Of a stretch of 51,390 nt of DNA, positions 23,947 through 32,937 are shown piece by piece. Position 1 is the stretch's first letter. Every line of letters starts with the position of its first letter. Origin of the DNA: JBCCCJ01 sp039029315 (GTDB taxonomy: Bacteria > Bacteroidota > Bacteroidia > J057); NCBI GenBank assembly GCA_039029315.1, contig JBCCGK010000084.1, positions 1 through 51,390 of the forward strand, given 5' to 3'. The notes under the pieces were generated by a model that saw nothing but the letters and a program-made list of their open reading frames with translations, was not told the origin of the DNA and did no database searches. The position numbers and the translations under genes were made by a program.

Positions 23947-25068
23947 ATGATAGAAGCAGGCGCTCGAATTCACAATTATCTCTTATCATTGGAGGATCTG
24001 ACTCCGGTAGAGATTGTGCGGCAAGTACGGATGATGGGATATGTGGGACAGGAAAAAGCGGTCAAGTCTTTGAGCCTGATGGCATGCCGGCATGTCAAGC
24101 GTCTGGCGAGTGTGTTCCTGGAAGGCATCTCTCAAGACGAGTTGCCTTCCAAGGACAACTATCTTCTGCTCGGTCCCACCGGATGTGGGAAGACGCATCT
24201 CATTCGATTGATTTTTGAAAAAATCCTCCAACTTCCAACTGCCATTATAGACATCACTTCCTATTCAGAGACAGGCTATATTGGTCAGGATGTGGTGTCC
24301 ATTTTGACACGTCTGGTTCACGCTGCTGATGGGGATTATGAGCTGGCCTCAATCGGTATTGTTTGTCTGGATGAGTTTGACAAACTGTCCTCTGGGAAGA
24401 ACAATGCTGTATTCTCCGGCCAAGGAACGACCAAAGATGTCAGTGGCCTGGGGGTGCAGAGAGAATTGCTGAAAATGCTGGAAGGTGCTGAAATTGATGT
24501 TCCCATTGAACTCACGCATTCTTCTTATTCTCCTAGAGCGACCATGGAGACCGATTTCATCTCTTTTGTGGCATTGGGAGCTTTCTCGGGCATTACCAAA
24601 ACCATTCAACATTACAACCAGCAGATTGGGTTTGGTAAAAAAGAGAGCAAGGGCCAAGAGCAAAGGAATGAAATCGCCTATCGGTTGACAGAAGAAGAAG
24701 TGCGAAAAACCTCCTACTTTCAAAACTATGGGATCATGCCAGAACTTATCGGAAGATTTACGCGCATCATTCCATTTCACCCCTTGGACAAGGAGAACCT
24801 GAAGCAAATCCTGTTGGACAATCTCATGAGTCAATATGAGAAAGAGCTTCGAATGATCCATGTCTCTCTGGAGATAGAGGAAGCAGTAATGGACAAAATT
24901 ACAGAAGAAGCCCTCGAACGCGAAACCGGCGCTCGAGGACTGAAGAGTTCCTTGTATAGCTATATCGAAGATGCTTGCTTCGATTTGTACTCGACCCCAT
25001 CTACAAAGAAGCGGATAATCCATCTATATATAGAAGGAGGAGACATCCAATGGGGAATCAAATCCTGA
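23947..25068 (+). CDS. ClpX-like AAA+ ATPase lacking the zinc-binding domain
   Basis: A 373-residue AAA+ unfoldase close to ClpX in its core. It has Walker A G76-PTGCGKT-H84, pore loop G110-YIGQDV (ClpX: GYVGEDV), Walker B IVCLDEFDK with Asp142 and Glu143, NYGIMPELIGR and sensor-2 G328-ARGLKS. An IGFG motif at 227-230 corresponds to the ClpX loop that docks on ClpP. The N-terminal C4 zinc-binding domain, which selects substrates and adaptors, is absent. The protein begins directly with a helical region (YLLSLEDLTPVEIVRQV). It may be a second, specialised partner of ClpP. It converges with the PKD gene on the other strand, the stops being one base apart. Confidence 0.88.
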   Translation: MIEAGARIHNYLLSLEDLTPVEIVRQVRMMGYVGQEKAVKSLSLMACRHVKRLASVFLEGISQDELPSKDNYLLLGPTGCGKTHLIRLIFEKILQLPTAIIDITSYSETGYIGQDVVSILTRLVHAADGDYELASIGIVCLDEFDKLSSGKNNAVFSGQGTTKDVSGLGVQRELLKMLEGAEIDVPIELTHSSYSPRATMETDFISFVALGAFSGITKTIQHYNQQIGFGKKESKGQEQRNEIAYRLTEEEVRKTSYFQNYGIMPELIGRFTRIIPFHPLDKENLKQILLDNLMSQYEKELRMIHVSLEIEEAVMDKITEEALERETGARGLKSSLYSYIEDACFDLYSTPSTKKRIIHLYIEGGDIQWGIKS

Positions 25069-25069
25069 C

Positions 25070-27316
25070 TTATTCCTTGACAAAGCGCGCACTTCGGCTG
25101 GCTGTCTCTGACTGAACCCGAACGAAATACATCCCACGAGGAAGTTTGTCTGTTGGAATAGAGAAGAGATGATGTTCCTGAATGCGATGAGCAGGAAGGC
25201 GGACGAGTTCCTGACCCAATATATCCAACACACTGATGCTGACTTCTTTCGTTTGTTCTACCTTCACATCAATCTGCAATTGATTCTGAACAGGGTTGGG
25301 ATACAAGAGAATTTTTGGACCAGATAGCTGAATGTCAACGGAAGTGGTCATCAGTGACCAACTATCATCATCAACGAGGACATTGATCTCCGCGACGGAC
25401 GGATTGGTTTCATCTAAGGATAGCAGAATGGGATCTCCGATTTTTCCGGCTATTTCGAGATAGAGTTTGTAAGATCCATATGCCAGATTGCTGAAGAGGT
25501 ATTCGCCATTGATATCCGTGACTGTCTGTCCGATCGGATTGTCATTCATGTCAAATAGCAGGACAACGATGCCCGCTATCGGGTCCCCACTGGTTTTGTT
25601 AGCTCCCTGGGAAACCAGGCCTCCTATAAAGCCGGGGCCCCCTGGATTGTTGCCCGCAATCAATGTGATCGCTGGAGGAAATGTCCCGGTATCCGTGACG
25701 GTGACAGAGGACGCATTTTGCCAGAACAATACATCTCCTAGATAGGTTGGTAGATAATCTGCATAAAAGGCAGAAGATGGATCTAAGGCAGCTTTGATCA
25801 AATAATCGCCTGTATCTACATCTGAAAAATAGTAGAAGTCAATAGTTATGAGTGAGGTGTCAATCAAGGTCAGGCTTCCTGCAACCGTATCTAGTTTGAT
25901 CAAATAGGCGATAGCTGAATCAATCTGTGAACTGTCAGGCAAATGTACATTACCTGTAAATGCTGGTAAGGGTGGATGCTGGGGATTGATTGTCCCACAG
26001 ATCGTATCTGTACAATTATTGATCGTATCCAGGATGGTGAGGCAGGCCAGATAGGATCCTGCACTATCATACGTATGGGTTGGATTGGAAGAACTAGAGA
26101 AGGTACTGTCTCCGAAATCCCACATAGTCTGCTGGTAGGTGCCCGAAGAAATGTCTATGAAATTAACAGTCAAACCGTCAGATTGGTAGGAAAAATTAAA
26201 TGCAGCTGAACAATAGGTGCCTGTAACTGCTACCGAATCGCAGAAAACATCGCTGCACAATCCAGCGCTGTCTGTCAGGGTGAGGCAGACATAATAGGTG
26301 CCAGCTTGCGCATAGGCATGATAGGGGAATTGGGCATAAGCTGTATCTCCATCTCCGAAATCCCAGTGATAAATCTGATTGATCCCAGCTACGGAAGAAG
26401 AATGATCAAAGAAAATGGTAAACAAACCAAGCGTGTCGGGTTGGGTGGTGAATGATGCCTGACAAGATCCGGCACCTATTACAGTAAGGGTATCCTTTGT
26501 CCATCTTGTACAATAGATTCCCAGACTATCGATATACTGAACCGTCAGATTCACCTCAAATTGTCCATCTACTGGAAAGGTAAAAGAAGGGTTTTCAGCT
26601 GAGGAGGTACCTAAGCCATTTCCAAAAATCCAAAAGATAGATACCAGACTGTCTCCACTGCTGGTGTTGGTGAATTGAAATGTCCCGTTTCCCTGATCAG
26701 AATAAGATAAATCAGCCACACAAGGATAGGCGCCTCCTTGAAAGTTCACAGAATCGCAATAAGTATCTGTACAATTGGTCAAGCTGTCAAAAGTTGTCAG
26801 GCATACAAGATACATACCTGGTTGAGCATAATTGTGAAGACTGAAAAGCCCTGTTCCAGAGTTGCCATCTCCATAGTCCCAATGATAAGAACTCCCCACA
26901 CCCGTGGAGGAACCCACTGCAGAAAATTCCATATCTGCTTGCCCTGTAGTGTCTAAGCTTGCCGTGAACAGGGCCTGGCATGTTATGGCTGAGGTAACGA
27001 TAACAGGAAGCACAATAGAATCGACACAGTAGATTGTTGAAGAGAGGGAATCCCAATTGGTGATTTTGTAGGTGACAGTGTAGGTAGAATCTAAGGCATA
27101 AATGTGAATGGGATTATGGACCGTAGAGAATGAACCGTCGCCAAAATCCCATAAATAGGAATACATGCCCGGACCATCAGACATGCTGGAATCAACAAAG
27201 GAAATCGCGCCATTTCCCTGATCAAAATACTGGAAATTGGCAGTACAGGTGAATTGTGCAAATGCATAGGAGAACAAGCTTCCAATAAGAAGCAGACTTG
27301 TGGTAATGGTTTTCAT
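25070..27316 (-). CDS. T9SS-secreted multi-PKD surface protein
   Basis: A 748-residue exported protein: signal peptide MKTITTSLLLIGSLFSYAFA, then five PKD domains marked by WDFGDG/WDYGDG variants (the third reads WIFGNG). Cys pairs lie near each domain end (VCLTTFDSLTNCTDTYCDS). Next come a beta domain (about 460-560), a Gly-rich joint (NNPGGPGFIGGLVSQGANK), a carboxypeptidase-regulatory-like domain (GEYLFSNLAYGSYKLYLEI), and a T9SS type A sorting domain (LLYPNPVQNQLQI...RGMYFVRVQ...ARFVKE). It should be exported by the T9SS and attached to the cell surface, perhaps for adhesion or gliding. It is a paralog of the protein at 30498 and the last gene of the sigma-factor cluster. Confidence 0.92.
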   Translation of the reverse strand: MKTITTSLLLIGSLFSYAFAQFTCTANFQYFDQGNGAISFVDSSMSDGPGMYSYLWDFGDGSFSTVHNPIHIYALDSTYTVTYKITNWDSLSSTIYCVDSIVLPVIVTSAITCQALFTASLDTTGQADMEFSAVGSSTGVGSSYHWDYGDGNSGTGLFSLHNYAQPGMYLVCLTTFDSLTNCTDTYCDSVNFQGGAYPCVADLSYSDQGNGTFQFTNTSSGDSLVSIFWIFGNGLGTSSAENPSFTFPVDGQFEVNLTVQYIDSLGIYCTRWTKDTLTVIGAGSCQASFTTQPDTLGLFTIFFDHSSSVAGINQIYHWDFGDGDTAYAQFPYHAYAQAGTYYVCLTLTDSAGLCSDVFCDSVAVTGTYCSAAFNFSYQSDGLTVNFIDISSGTYQQTMWDFGDSTFSSSSNPTHTYDSAGSYLACLTILDTINNCTDTICGTINPQHPPLPAFTGNVHLPDSSQIDSAIAYLIKLDTVAGSLTLIDTSLITIDFYYFSDVDTGDYLIKAALDPSSAFYADYLPTYLGDVLFWQNASSVTVTDTGTFPPAITLIAGNNPGGPGFIGGLVSQGANKTSGDPIAGIVVLLFDMNDNPIGQTVTDINGEYLFSNLAYGSYKLYLEIAGKIGDPILLSLDETNPSVAEINVLVDDDSWSLMTTSVDIQLSGPKILLYPNPVQNQLQIDVKVEQTKEVSISVLDILGQELVRLPAHRIQEHHLFSIPTDKLPRGMYFVRVQSETASRSARFVKE

Positions 27317-27396
27317 AGAATGTCGGTGGATTAAGATGAATGATGAAAATGGTACCTGATTTGGTAAGCACTTTTCGCTCAGGGTAAAGAAAATTG

Positions 27397-28548
27397 TTAT
27401 TCAGGAAAGGCAATAGCCAAAAATCCTTCCACCTTTTGGACGTGTTTTATACCTGAATCGCTGTGAACTTCGCAATCTAAGCGTACCCGGAGGCGTCGGG
27501 TTTGATCACCAAATCGGTTATTTTCATAGGGTTCAATCTCCAGTATGTCAAAATAATGAAGGCTGGATTGCTCCTGAGAAGCCGTCGTGAATGAAGTCCC
27601 TGATTCATCTGTCCACCTGATTTCCACTTGAGAGAATTGTAGTGAATCAGAAAGATTTGTTTGTTCAACTTTGTAGGAAAAATTATGTTCGCATAATTCG
27701 GGATCTGCAGCGATATTCTTGCAAATGGCACTCTGGCAACCATTGGCATCTGTGATCTCCAGGCAAACCTGATACAAACCAGCCTCCTGATAAAAATAGC
27801 CCGGATTGCCAAGAGATGCGCCATATCCATCTCCAAAATCCCATCGATATTGTATGGGGAGAGCCCCTTCGACCGCATTCATAAATGAAACATAGGTGAT
27901 ACTTGGGTCCAACTCATGAGTGAAATCAGCTTGACAAGGAAGAGTATGGAGCTGGATTTCATTGCAGATTTGGGTTGTGCATCCCGTTGGGTCTACACCA
28001 TCGAGACACACCAATGCTGTGGCCATGGTGGTATCGATATAATCATGACTGGGATTGGGGCCAGAAGCAGTGCTGCCATCTCCAAAATCCCAGGAATACT
28101 GATGTGGGCCTGTTCCGGTAGATTCGTTGGAAAAGGACACTCGAAAAATAGCTGCTCCTTGTTTATTGTTTGTCTGATAGAATTCGTAGGACCCAATGTG
28201 TAAAACAGAATCAATCCTTACAGGATCATTGTCGGGCCTGAGTCTGTGATCTCTGATTCTGACCTCCAATGCTTCAGGACAACTCTCACAATTCAATGGC
28301 GTGAATGCCCCGGAATACACATAGACACCCGTTTCGTCCTGTTCAAAACTTGTCTCCATGAAATACCCATCTTCTCCCGCTGTGAGGGTCAGGTCTTGTC
28401 CATCTATGGCGCCATCTACATAAAATACCGGATTTCCTTTTATCTCCTCCGGAAGCTCCCTTTCTTGACAAGCACCACCGACTAGTAGACACAGAATGCC
28501 AGTCCAAAGGAGGAGAAAATTGCTATGATTGTCTATTTGTTTGTTCAT
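27397..28548 (-). CDS. PKD-domain lipoprotein
   Basis: The start at 28548 gives lipoprotein signal FLLLWTGILCLLVGGAC (Cys28). The N-terminal part (30-130) has two Cys in NCESCPEAL and a beta-rich fold. Two PKD domains follow (YSWDFGDGSTASGPNPSHDY and YRWDFGDGYGASLGNPGYFY), each with the Cys pattern seen in the neighbouring PKD proteins. A C-terminal beta domain ends the protein; there is no T9SS tail. It lies 33 bases after the anti-sigma-like gene and 81 before the next PKD gene, so it belongs to the sigma cluster. It could be a cell-surface or periplasmic receptor for the large PKD proteins. Confidence 0.85.
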   Translation of the reverse strand: MNKQIDNHSNFLLLWTGILCLLVGGACQERELPEEIKGNPVFYVDGAIDGQDLTLTAGEDGYFMETSFEQDETGVYVYSGAFTPLNCESCPEALEVRIRDHRLRPDNDPVRIDSVLHIGSYEFYQTNNKQGAAIFRVSFSNESTGTGPHQYSWDFGDGSTASGPNPSHDYIDTTMATALVCLDGVDPTGCTTQICNEIQLHTLPCQADFTHELDPSITYVSFMNAVEGALPIQYRWDFGDGYGASLGNPGYFYQEAGLYQVCLEITDANGCQSAICKNIAADPELCEHNFSYKVEQTNLSDSLQFSQVEIRWTDESGTSFTTASQEQSSLHYFDILEIEPYENNRFGDQTRRLRVRLDCEVHSDSGIKHVQKVEGFLAIAFPE

Positions 28549-28581
28549 GGAAGGGAGAATCTCAGATATCAATCAGTCAAA

Positions 28582-29886
28582 TCAAAAATTCATGAAATCA
28601 AAGGTCAGGCCAAGTTGGATCCGTAGATTTCGGTCGATCGTGTTGTTGTCAAAAAAGTCGGATTTGCTCAGGTCTCTCAAACCATATTGGGTTCTCAAGC
28701 CGAGATACAATCCGTTTCCGAGATAATACTGATAGCCAGCCATCAGACTCAGATCCATGTTGCGAAAACCCTGTTTATATCCCCAAACGGTTTCTCCATT
28801 TTCTGGCTGTATTCCAAAATCTGTTTCTGTTTGTGCACTGACCAGAGAGGAGACATTGAGCAAATAAGCCGTTGAGCCACCCAACAAGACAAAGTGCCGA
28901 TGCCTGATTCGCCATTCTCCATATACAGGAACTTGAACAAAATGCAGTTTTTGTGGGGAAATTGTAGTGGCTTCTGTCTCAAATCCAAATCCAAAATTGG
29001 TCGATCGATAGACCTTGTCAGCTTGAAGATTACCCATCTGTTGATATGCCAGACCAGTATGGACCCTGAACCTATCACGAATCGATCTGGCATAATGAAT
29101 GCCGAAGGAAGGTAGATAACTTCTGCCCGCTTTTGTCTGAGTGCCATTTTGCCAACCCTCTGCTACATCGAGGGCTACTCGCACGCCTAAATAATTGGGA
29201 GATTGATGTGAAGAGATTGATGTGAATGCAGAATGGCTGTGAATGGCTTGCTCCAGGGAGAATGTTCTTTGTTGGATGCGATAAACCCTGCCTAGATCCA
29301 GCTGGGCAATATCTGTTTGTTTTTCTTCTGTGAGTGAGGGGTGTTCATTAGTCAAATAGTCTGAGATAGGCGATTGTTGGGAAGGAATTTTCTTTTTGAC
29401 AGGCCTCTTCTGCCGCTGATCTGATATAGGAGAAACGGAAGAAAAAATAGCAGAGGAGGCAGGCCGCTGAGTAGAGGATATAGAAGAAGGGGAGGCAGGG
29501 ACATTTGTTGGTCTATGAGAGAGAGAGGAAGCGATAGGGGCAGACATGTGTGAAGAGGATTCGTTTGGGACTATAATGAGGTCTTCGCAGCTATCTGGAT
29601 CAACTTTGGATGTGCCAACTTGGACATGACCAACAATTTCTTGTTGATAGGAGAATGAAGAAGAATTGCTCGCGTTCTTGACAAATTGCCATAATCCCAG
29701 GCTGAGGATCACTACCCCCACACCTAAGCCACCCAACCACCAAATCAGGAAGCCCTTTCTCTTTTTCTTGCCACGATCTGCTTCGATCAATTCCTGGGCA
29801 GCTTCCCAATAGGAGTCCTGAAACGCATACTGGCGATCAGAAAGCTTTTTCTTCAGAAAATCATCTAATGGATCTTGATCACTCAT
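28582..29886 (-). CDS. Anti-sigma-like membrane protein with C-terminal beta-barrel-like domain
   Basis: The ATG at 29886 overlaps the sigma factor stop (ATGA). Residues 1-44 are a charged cytoplasmic stretch (DPLDDFLKKKLSDRQYAFQDSYWEAAQEL), 45-68 a membrane helix, and about 72-180 a Ser/Pro-rich linker. The C-terminal 200 residues have alternating beta strands and the LGVRVALDVAEGW, GIHYARSIRDRFRVHTGLAY, LGLRTQYGLRDLS pattern of the PorT-type outer-membrane beta-barrel family. The position after an ECF sigma gene and the cytoplasmic segment suggest an anti-sigma factor. A barrel on an inner-membrane anchored protein is odd; either it spans the periplasm or the barrel-like part acts as a periplasmic sensor. 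Confidence 0.8.
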   Translation of the reverse strand: MSDQDPLDDFLKKKLSDRQYAFQDSYWEAAQELIEADRGKKKRKGFLIWWLGGLGVGVVILSLGLWQFVKNASNSSSFSYQQEIVGHVQVGTSKVDPDSCEDLIIVPNESSSHMSAPIASSLSHRPTNVPASPSSISSTQRPASSAIFSSVSPISDQRQKRPVKKKIPSQQSPISDYLTNEHPSLTEEKQTDIAQLDLGRVYRIQQRTFSLEQAIHSHSAFTSISSHQSPNYLGVRVALDVAEGWQNGTQTKAGRSYLPSFGIHYARSIRDRFRVHTGLAYQQMGNLQADKVYRSTNFGFGFETEATTISPQKLHFVQVPVYGEWRIRHRHFVLLGGSTAYLLNVSSLVSAQTETDFGIQPENGETVWGYKQGFRNMDLSLMAGYQYYLGNGLYLGLRTQYGLRDLSKSDFFDNNTIDRNLRIQLGLTFDFMNF

Positions 29887-30455
29887 AGCGAAACATTCTT
29901 CTTGTGCTTGTACATGATTGAGAATTGTTTTTTGATGTTTTTGCGAGCGGCATTGACATGCCATTTAGATGTGCCTTCAGAAATGCCGAGCTGTTGGCTT
30001 ATTTCCTTATGGCTAAATCCATCAATGGCATGAAGATTAAACACTTGTCTGGTCATAGGAGGAAGTTGTTGAATCATGGCTTCTATTTCCTGCGCATCAA
30101 ACATTTCATCCGCTGTATTGAAGTTGATTTGGCTACTTTGTCCTTGACTACTTTCTTCAAAATTGCTCACTTCAAACAATTCTTTTCTTCGACGGTTTTT
30201 GCGGAAGTCATCAATCAGGGTATTAATCATTATCCTACGAATCCAGGCTTCAAATGGCACCTTGGGCTTGCGCTTGTGAAGATTATTCAGAATCTTCAGA
30301 AAGCCCTGATTCAATACCTCGATCGCATCTTCCTCATGTGAATGATACCGCAGGCACACTCCCATCAACGTCCCAAAGCAAAGCCTATATAGCTCGGACT
30401 GAGCCATTCTATCATCCTTAACACAGGCTTCAATAAGGTCTGGGGGAATGTGCAT
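29883..30455 (-). CDS. ECF-type RNA polymerase sigma factor
   Basis: A 190-residue ECF sigma factor. Region 2 covers about residues 20-90 (QSELYRLCFGTLMGVCLRY, EEDAIEVLNQGFLKILNNL, EAWIRRIMINTLIDDFRK). Region 4 covers about 125-180 (EAMIQQLPPMTRQVFNLH, then the helix-turn-helix FSHKEISQQLGISEGTSKWH and NAARKNIKKQ). It directs RNA polymerase to its own promoter set, commonly including its operon. It is translationally coupled to the membrane protein downstream, as sigma/anti-sigma pairs usually are. Confidence 0.93.
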   Translation of the reverse strand: MHIPPDLIEACVKDDRMAQSELYRLCFGTLMGVCLRYHSHEEDAIEVLNQGFLKILNNLHKRKPKVPFEAWIRRIMINTLIDDFRKNRRRKELFEVSNFEESSQGQSSQINFNTADEMFDAQEIEAMIQQLPPMTRQVFNLHAIDGFSHKEISQQLGISEGTSKWHVNAARKNIKKQFSIMYKHKKNVSL

Positions 30456-30497
30456 GCGGTATCAATGGATTTCTATCTCAATCAATCCAGGAAGACA

Positions 30498-32747
30498 TTA
30501 TTCTCCCTTCACAAATCTATGGAAACTTTGTTGGTCTCCGCTTTTCACCCGTAGTATATAGCTTCCTCTCGCCAAATCCGAAACATTCATCTGGAAAGTC
30601 TGAGTACCTATCCCATGAGATTCCTGTTGCCGCAAGACCGTAGACCCTACAAGATTAAGAACAGACAATTCCAATTCTCCCAACGCTTTCAGCTCCATGT
30701 GGATCTGAAGGTGACTGGCTGTTGGATTGGGATACAGACTAAGGACAGAACCAATCTGAAGATCTTCAATAGAGGTGGTCTGGCTGGACCAGCTATCATC
30801 ATCCACAAATACATCTACAGTTTCGACACTTGGATTTGCTGCACTAAGTGTGACAAGAAGAGGATCTCCTAATTTTCCAGCGATTTCGAGGTAAATTTTA
30901 TAATCTCCATAGGCAAGACTGGGAAAGGAATATTTGCCATCTACATCTGTTTCTGTATGTGCAATGGGTTGGTCGGTAGCATCAAGTAGCAGAACAGAAA
31001 TGCCAGATATCGGGTCCCCGGTCTTATTGGCTCCCTGACTCACTAGACCACCAATGAATCCAGGACCTCCAGGATTAGTTCCCTGAATCAAGAGGATAGG
31101 AGGATTGCTGATATTAAAGGCTGTTGCCACGACGCTAGTCGCATTGCTCCAAAACAATTCATCTCCTAGGTAGGTAGGCAGATTCGTTGCATAATAGGGC
31201 GAAGCAGGGCGTAGAGCTGCTTTGATAAGATAGGAACCTGCGCTGACACCTGTGAAGGTATAATAGCTTTGCTGGATATCGACAGTATCAATCAGATTCA
31301 ATGTGCCTGCAGTGGAATCATGCTGGATCAGATATGCCACGCCATTGTAGATCAAATTGGTGGTATCAAAGGGGAAAACTGATCCACTGATGGTGAGTCC
31401 ATTTGGATTGCTCGCAATGGTAATGGTATCACAGTGAATATCTGTACAAACCAGGCCCCCAGTTGCAACGGTAATAGTCAGACAGACTCCATATACCCCA
31501 GGTGCATTGTAGCTATGGCTTGGGTTGGTCATACTTGAAGAGTTACCATCTCCAAAATCCCATGCATAGGTAGCTCCCATTCCTGAAGAAAGATTGGAGA
31601 AATTCACCACACCATTGTTGATGTTGTATATAAAGTCGGCATTGCAGTTAGCGGGGTTTCCACCACCAGATCCAACGGAATCACAAAAGGTATCGAAGCA
31701 TCCTGCTGCACTATCCGAAATGGTGAGACATACGATATAGGGCCCTGTAGTATTATAGCTATGACTTGTAACTACCCCAGTGCCAAAAGATTGGTCCCCA
31801 AAATCCCAGGAATATTGCAGATTGTTACTGCCTGTCGATCCATTTGCATCGAAAATAAAGCCGTTGGCCATTGTAGAATCTGGATATGCTTGAAAGGTAG
31901 CATGGCAATTCGGATTGCCGCCTCCTGAAACCACAATAGAAGAGCAGTAGGTATCAAAACAGCCTGCACTACTATCCGAGATGGTCAGGCAAACTGTATA
32001 GGTGCCAGGTGCATTATACATATGGTTCGCAAGTTGACCATTGCCAAAGGTGTTGTCTCCAAAATCCCAGGAATATTGCAAGTTGTTGCCGCCGGTAGAT
32101 CCCGCTGCATCGAAGATATATCCAGTAGAACTGACAGTCGTATCAGGAATGGCGACAAAAGAAGCCAAGCATCCTGGATTTCCTATTCCTGTCACAGTCA
32201 AGGAGAGGCAAACAGTGTCTGCACATCCCAAAAGGGGCGTGGAAGAATCGTAAATCAGGCATACGGTATATGTGCCGTTGGTCATGTAGCTATGAACAGG
32301 GTTGGTAGAGGAAGAGGAAGAACCATCTCCAAATGTCCATTGCGAGATCCCTCCTCCAGGAGAAGAGGAATTATTGAATTGGAATGTCCCCCCTTGCAGA
32401 TGAGTTATGGAGAAATCAGCATTGCAATTGGGAGGAGTCCCTCCAATAGTGATCGTCTGACAGATAGAATCTGAGCATGAACCATTCGTGGTGGTTACAA
32501 TCAAGCAGGCAATATAAGTGCCGGGGGCATTATAGGTATGTACTGGATTCTGAACGGTATCCCCCAATCCATCACCAAAGGACCAGTAGTAATTCGCAGA
32601 AAAACCAGGCGTAACAAAGCTTGAATCATAAAAGGTTACAGTTCCGCTGGCCTGCACAAAGTATTGAAACTGCGCATCGCAGTTCTGTGCCTGGAGTGCT
32701 CCCATGGCGACAAAAAATGCGACGAATAATGTGCTGAGTACTTTCAT
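30498..32747 (-). CDS. T9SS-secreted multi-PKD surface protein, first gene of the sigma cluster
   Basis: Start taken at 32747 (MKVLSTLFVAFFVAMGALQAQ, a good signal peptide); an ATG 13 codons upstream lacks this form. About 749 residues with five PKD domains (WSFGDG, WTFGDG, WDFGDN, WDFGDQ, WDFGDG). The third and fourth are nearly identical (LQYSWDFGD, CLTISDSxAGCFDTxC), a recent internal duplication. Then come the same beta domain, NPGGPGFIGGLVSQGANK joint, regulatory-like domain and T9SS tail (LSLYPNPTASHLQI, RGSYILRVK, HRFVKGE) as in the protein at 25070. It lies 42 bases upstream of the sigma gene and probably shares its transcript. Predicted role: surface adhesion or matrix. Confidence 0.92.
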   Translation of the reverse strand: MKVLSTLFVAFFVAMGALQAQNCDAQFQYFVQASGTVTFYDSSFVTPGFSANYYWSFGDGLGDTVQNPVHTYNAPGTYIACLIVTTTNGSCSDSICQTITIGGTPPNCNADFSITHLQGGTFQFNNSSSPGGGISQWTFGDGSSSSSTNPVHSYMTNGTYTVCLIYDSSTPLLGCADTVCLSLTVTGIGNPGCLASFVAIPDTTVSSTGYIFDAAGSTGGNNLQYSWDFGDNTFGNGQLANHMYNAPGTYTVCLTISDSSAGCFDTYCSSIVVSGGGNPNCHATFQAYPDSTMANGFIFDANGSTGSNNLQYSWDFGDQSFGTGVVTSHSYNTTGPYIVCLTISDSAAGCFDTFCDSVGSGGGNPANCNADFIYNINNGVVNFSNLSSGMGATYAWDFGDGNSSSMTNPSHSYNAPGVYGVCLTITVATGGLVCTDIHCDTITIASNPNGLTISGSVFPFDTTNLIYNGVAYLIQHDSTAGTLNLIDTVDIQQSYYTFTGVSAGSYLIKAALRPASPYYATNLPTYLGDELFWSNATSVVATAFNISNPPILLIQGTNPGGPGFIGGLVSQGANKTGDPISGISVLLLDATDQPIAHTETDVDGKYSFPSLAYGDYKIYLEIAGKLGDPLLVTLSAANPSVETVDVFVDDDSWSSQTTSIEDLQIGSVLSLYPNPTASHLQIHMELKALGELELSVLNLVGSTVLRQQESHGIGTQTFQMNVSDLARGSYILRVKSGDQQSFHRFVKGE

Positions 32748-32937
32748 AAAAGAAATTGTTGAGAGTAAATGATAGCGAATAAGCATGTAGTGTAAGGCTG
32801 AAGAACGCTAAAAAGATACGTATCGCTACCACACACGCAATCAGGGAAGGCGAGGTTGGGTAGATCTGAAAAAATCGAAAAAAAATGTAGAATTTTGTGA
32901 AGCTGTTCTTGCAATTTCGCTGATAACAATTTTGACA

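Noticed and set aside
24349..25023. 224-codon minus-strand open frame inside the ClpX-like gene
   Set aside because: It lies wholly antisense to a gene with clear ATPase motifs and its translation shows no domain or signal.
31500..32340. Repeated DNA of similar unit length, considered as a CRISPR-like or tandem repeat array
   Set aside because: The repeats are coding copies of PKD domains of about 85 residues within one reading frame, with no spacer pattern.
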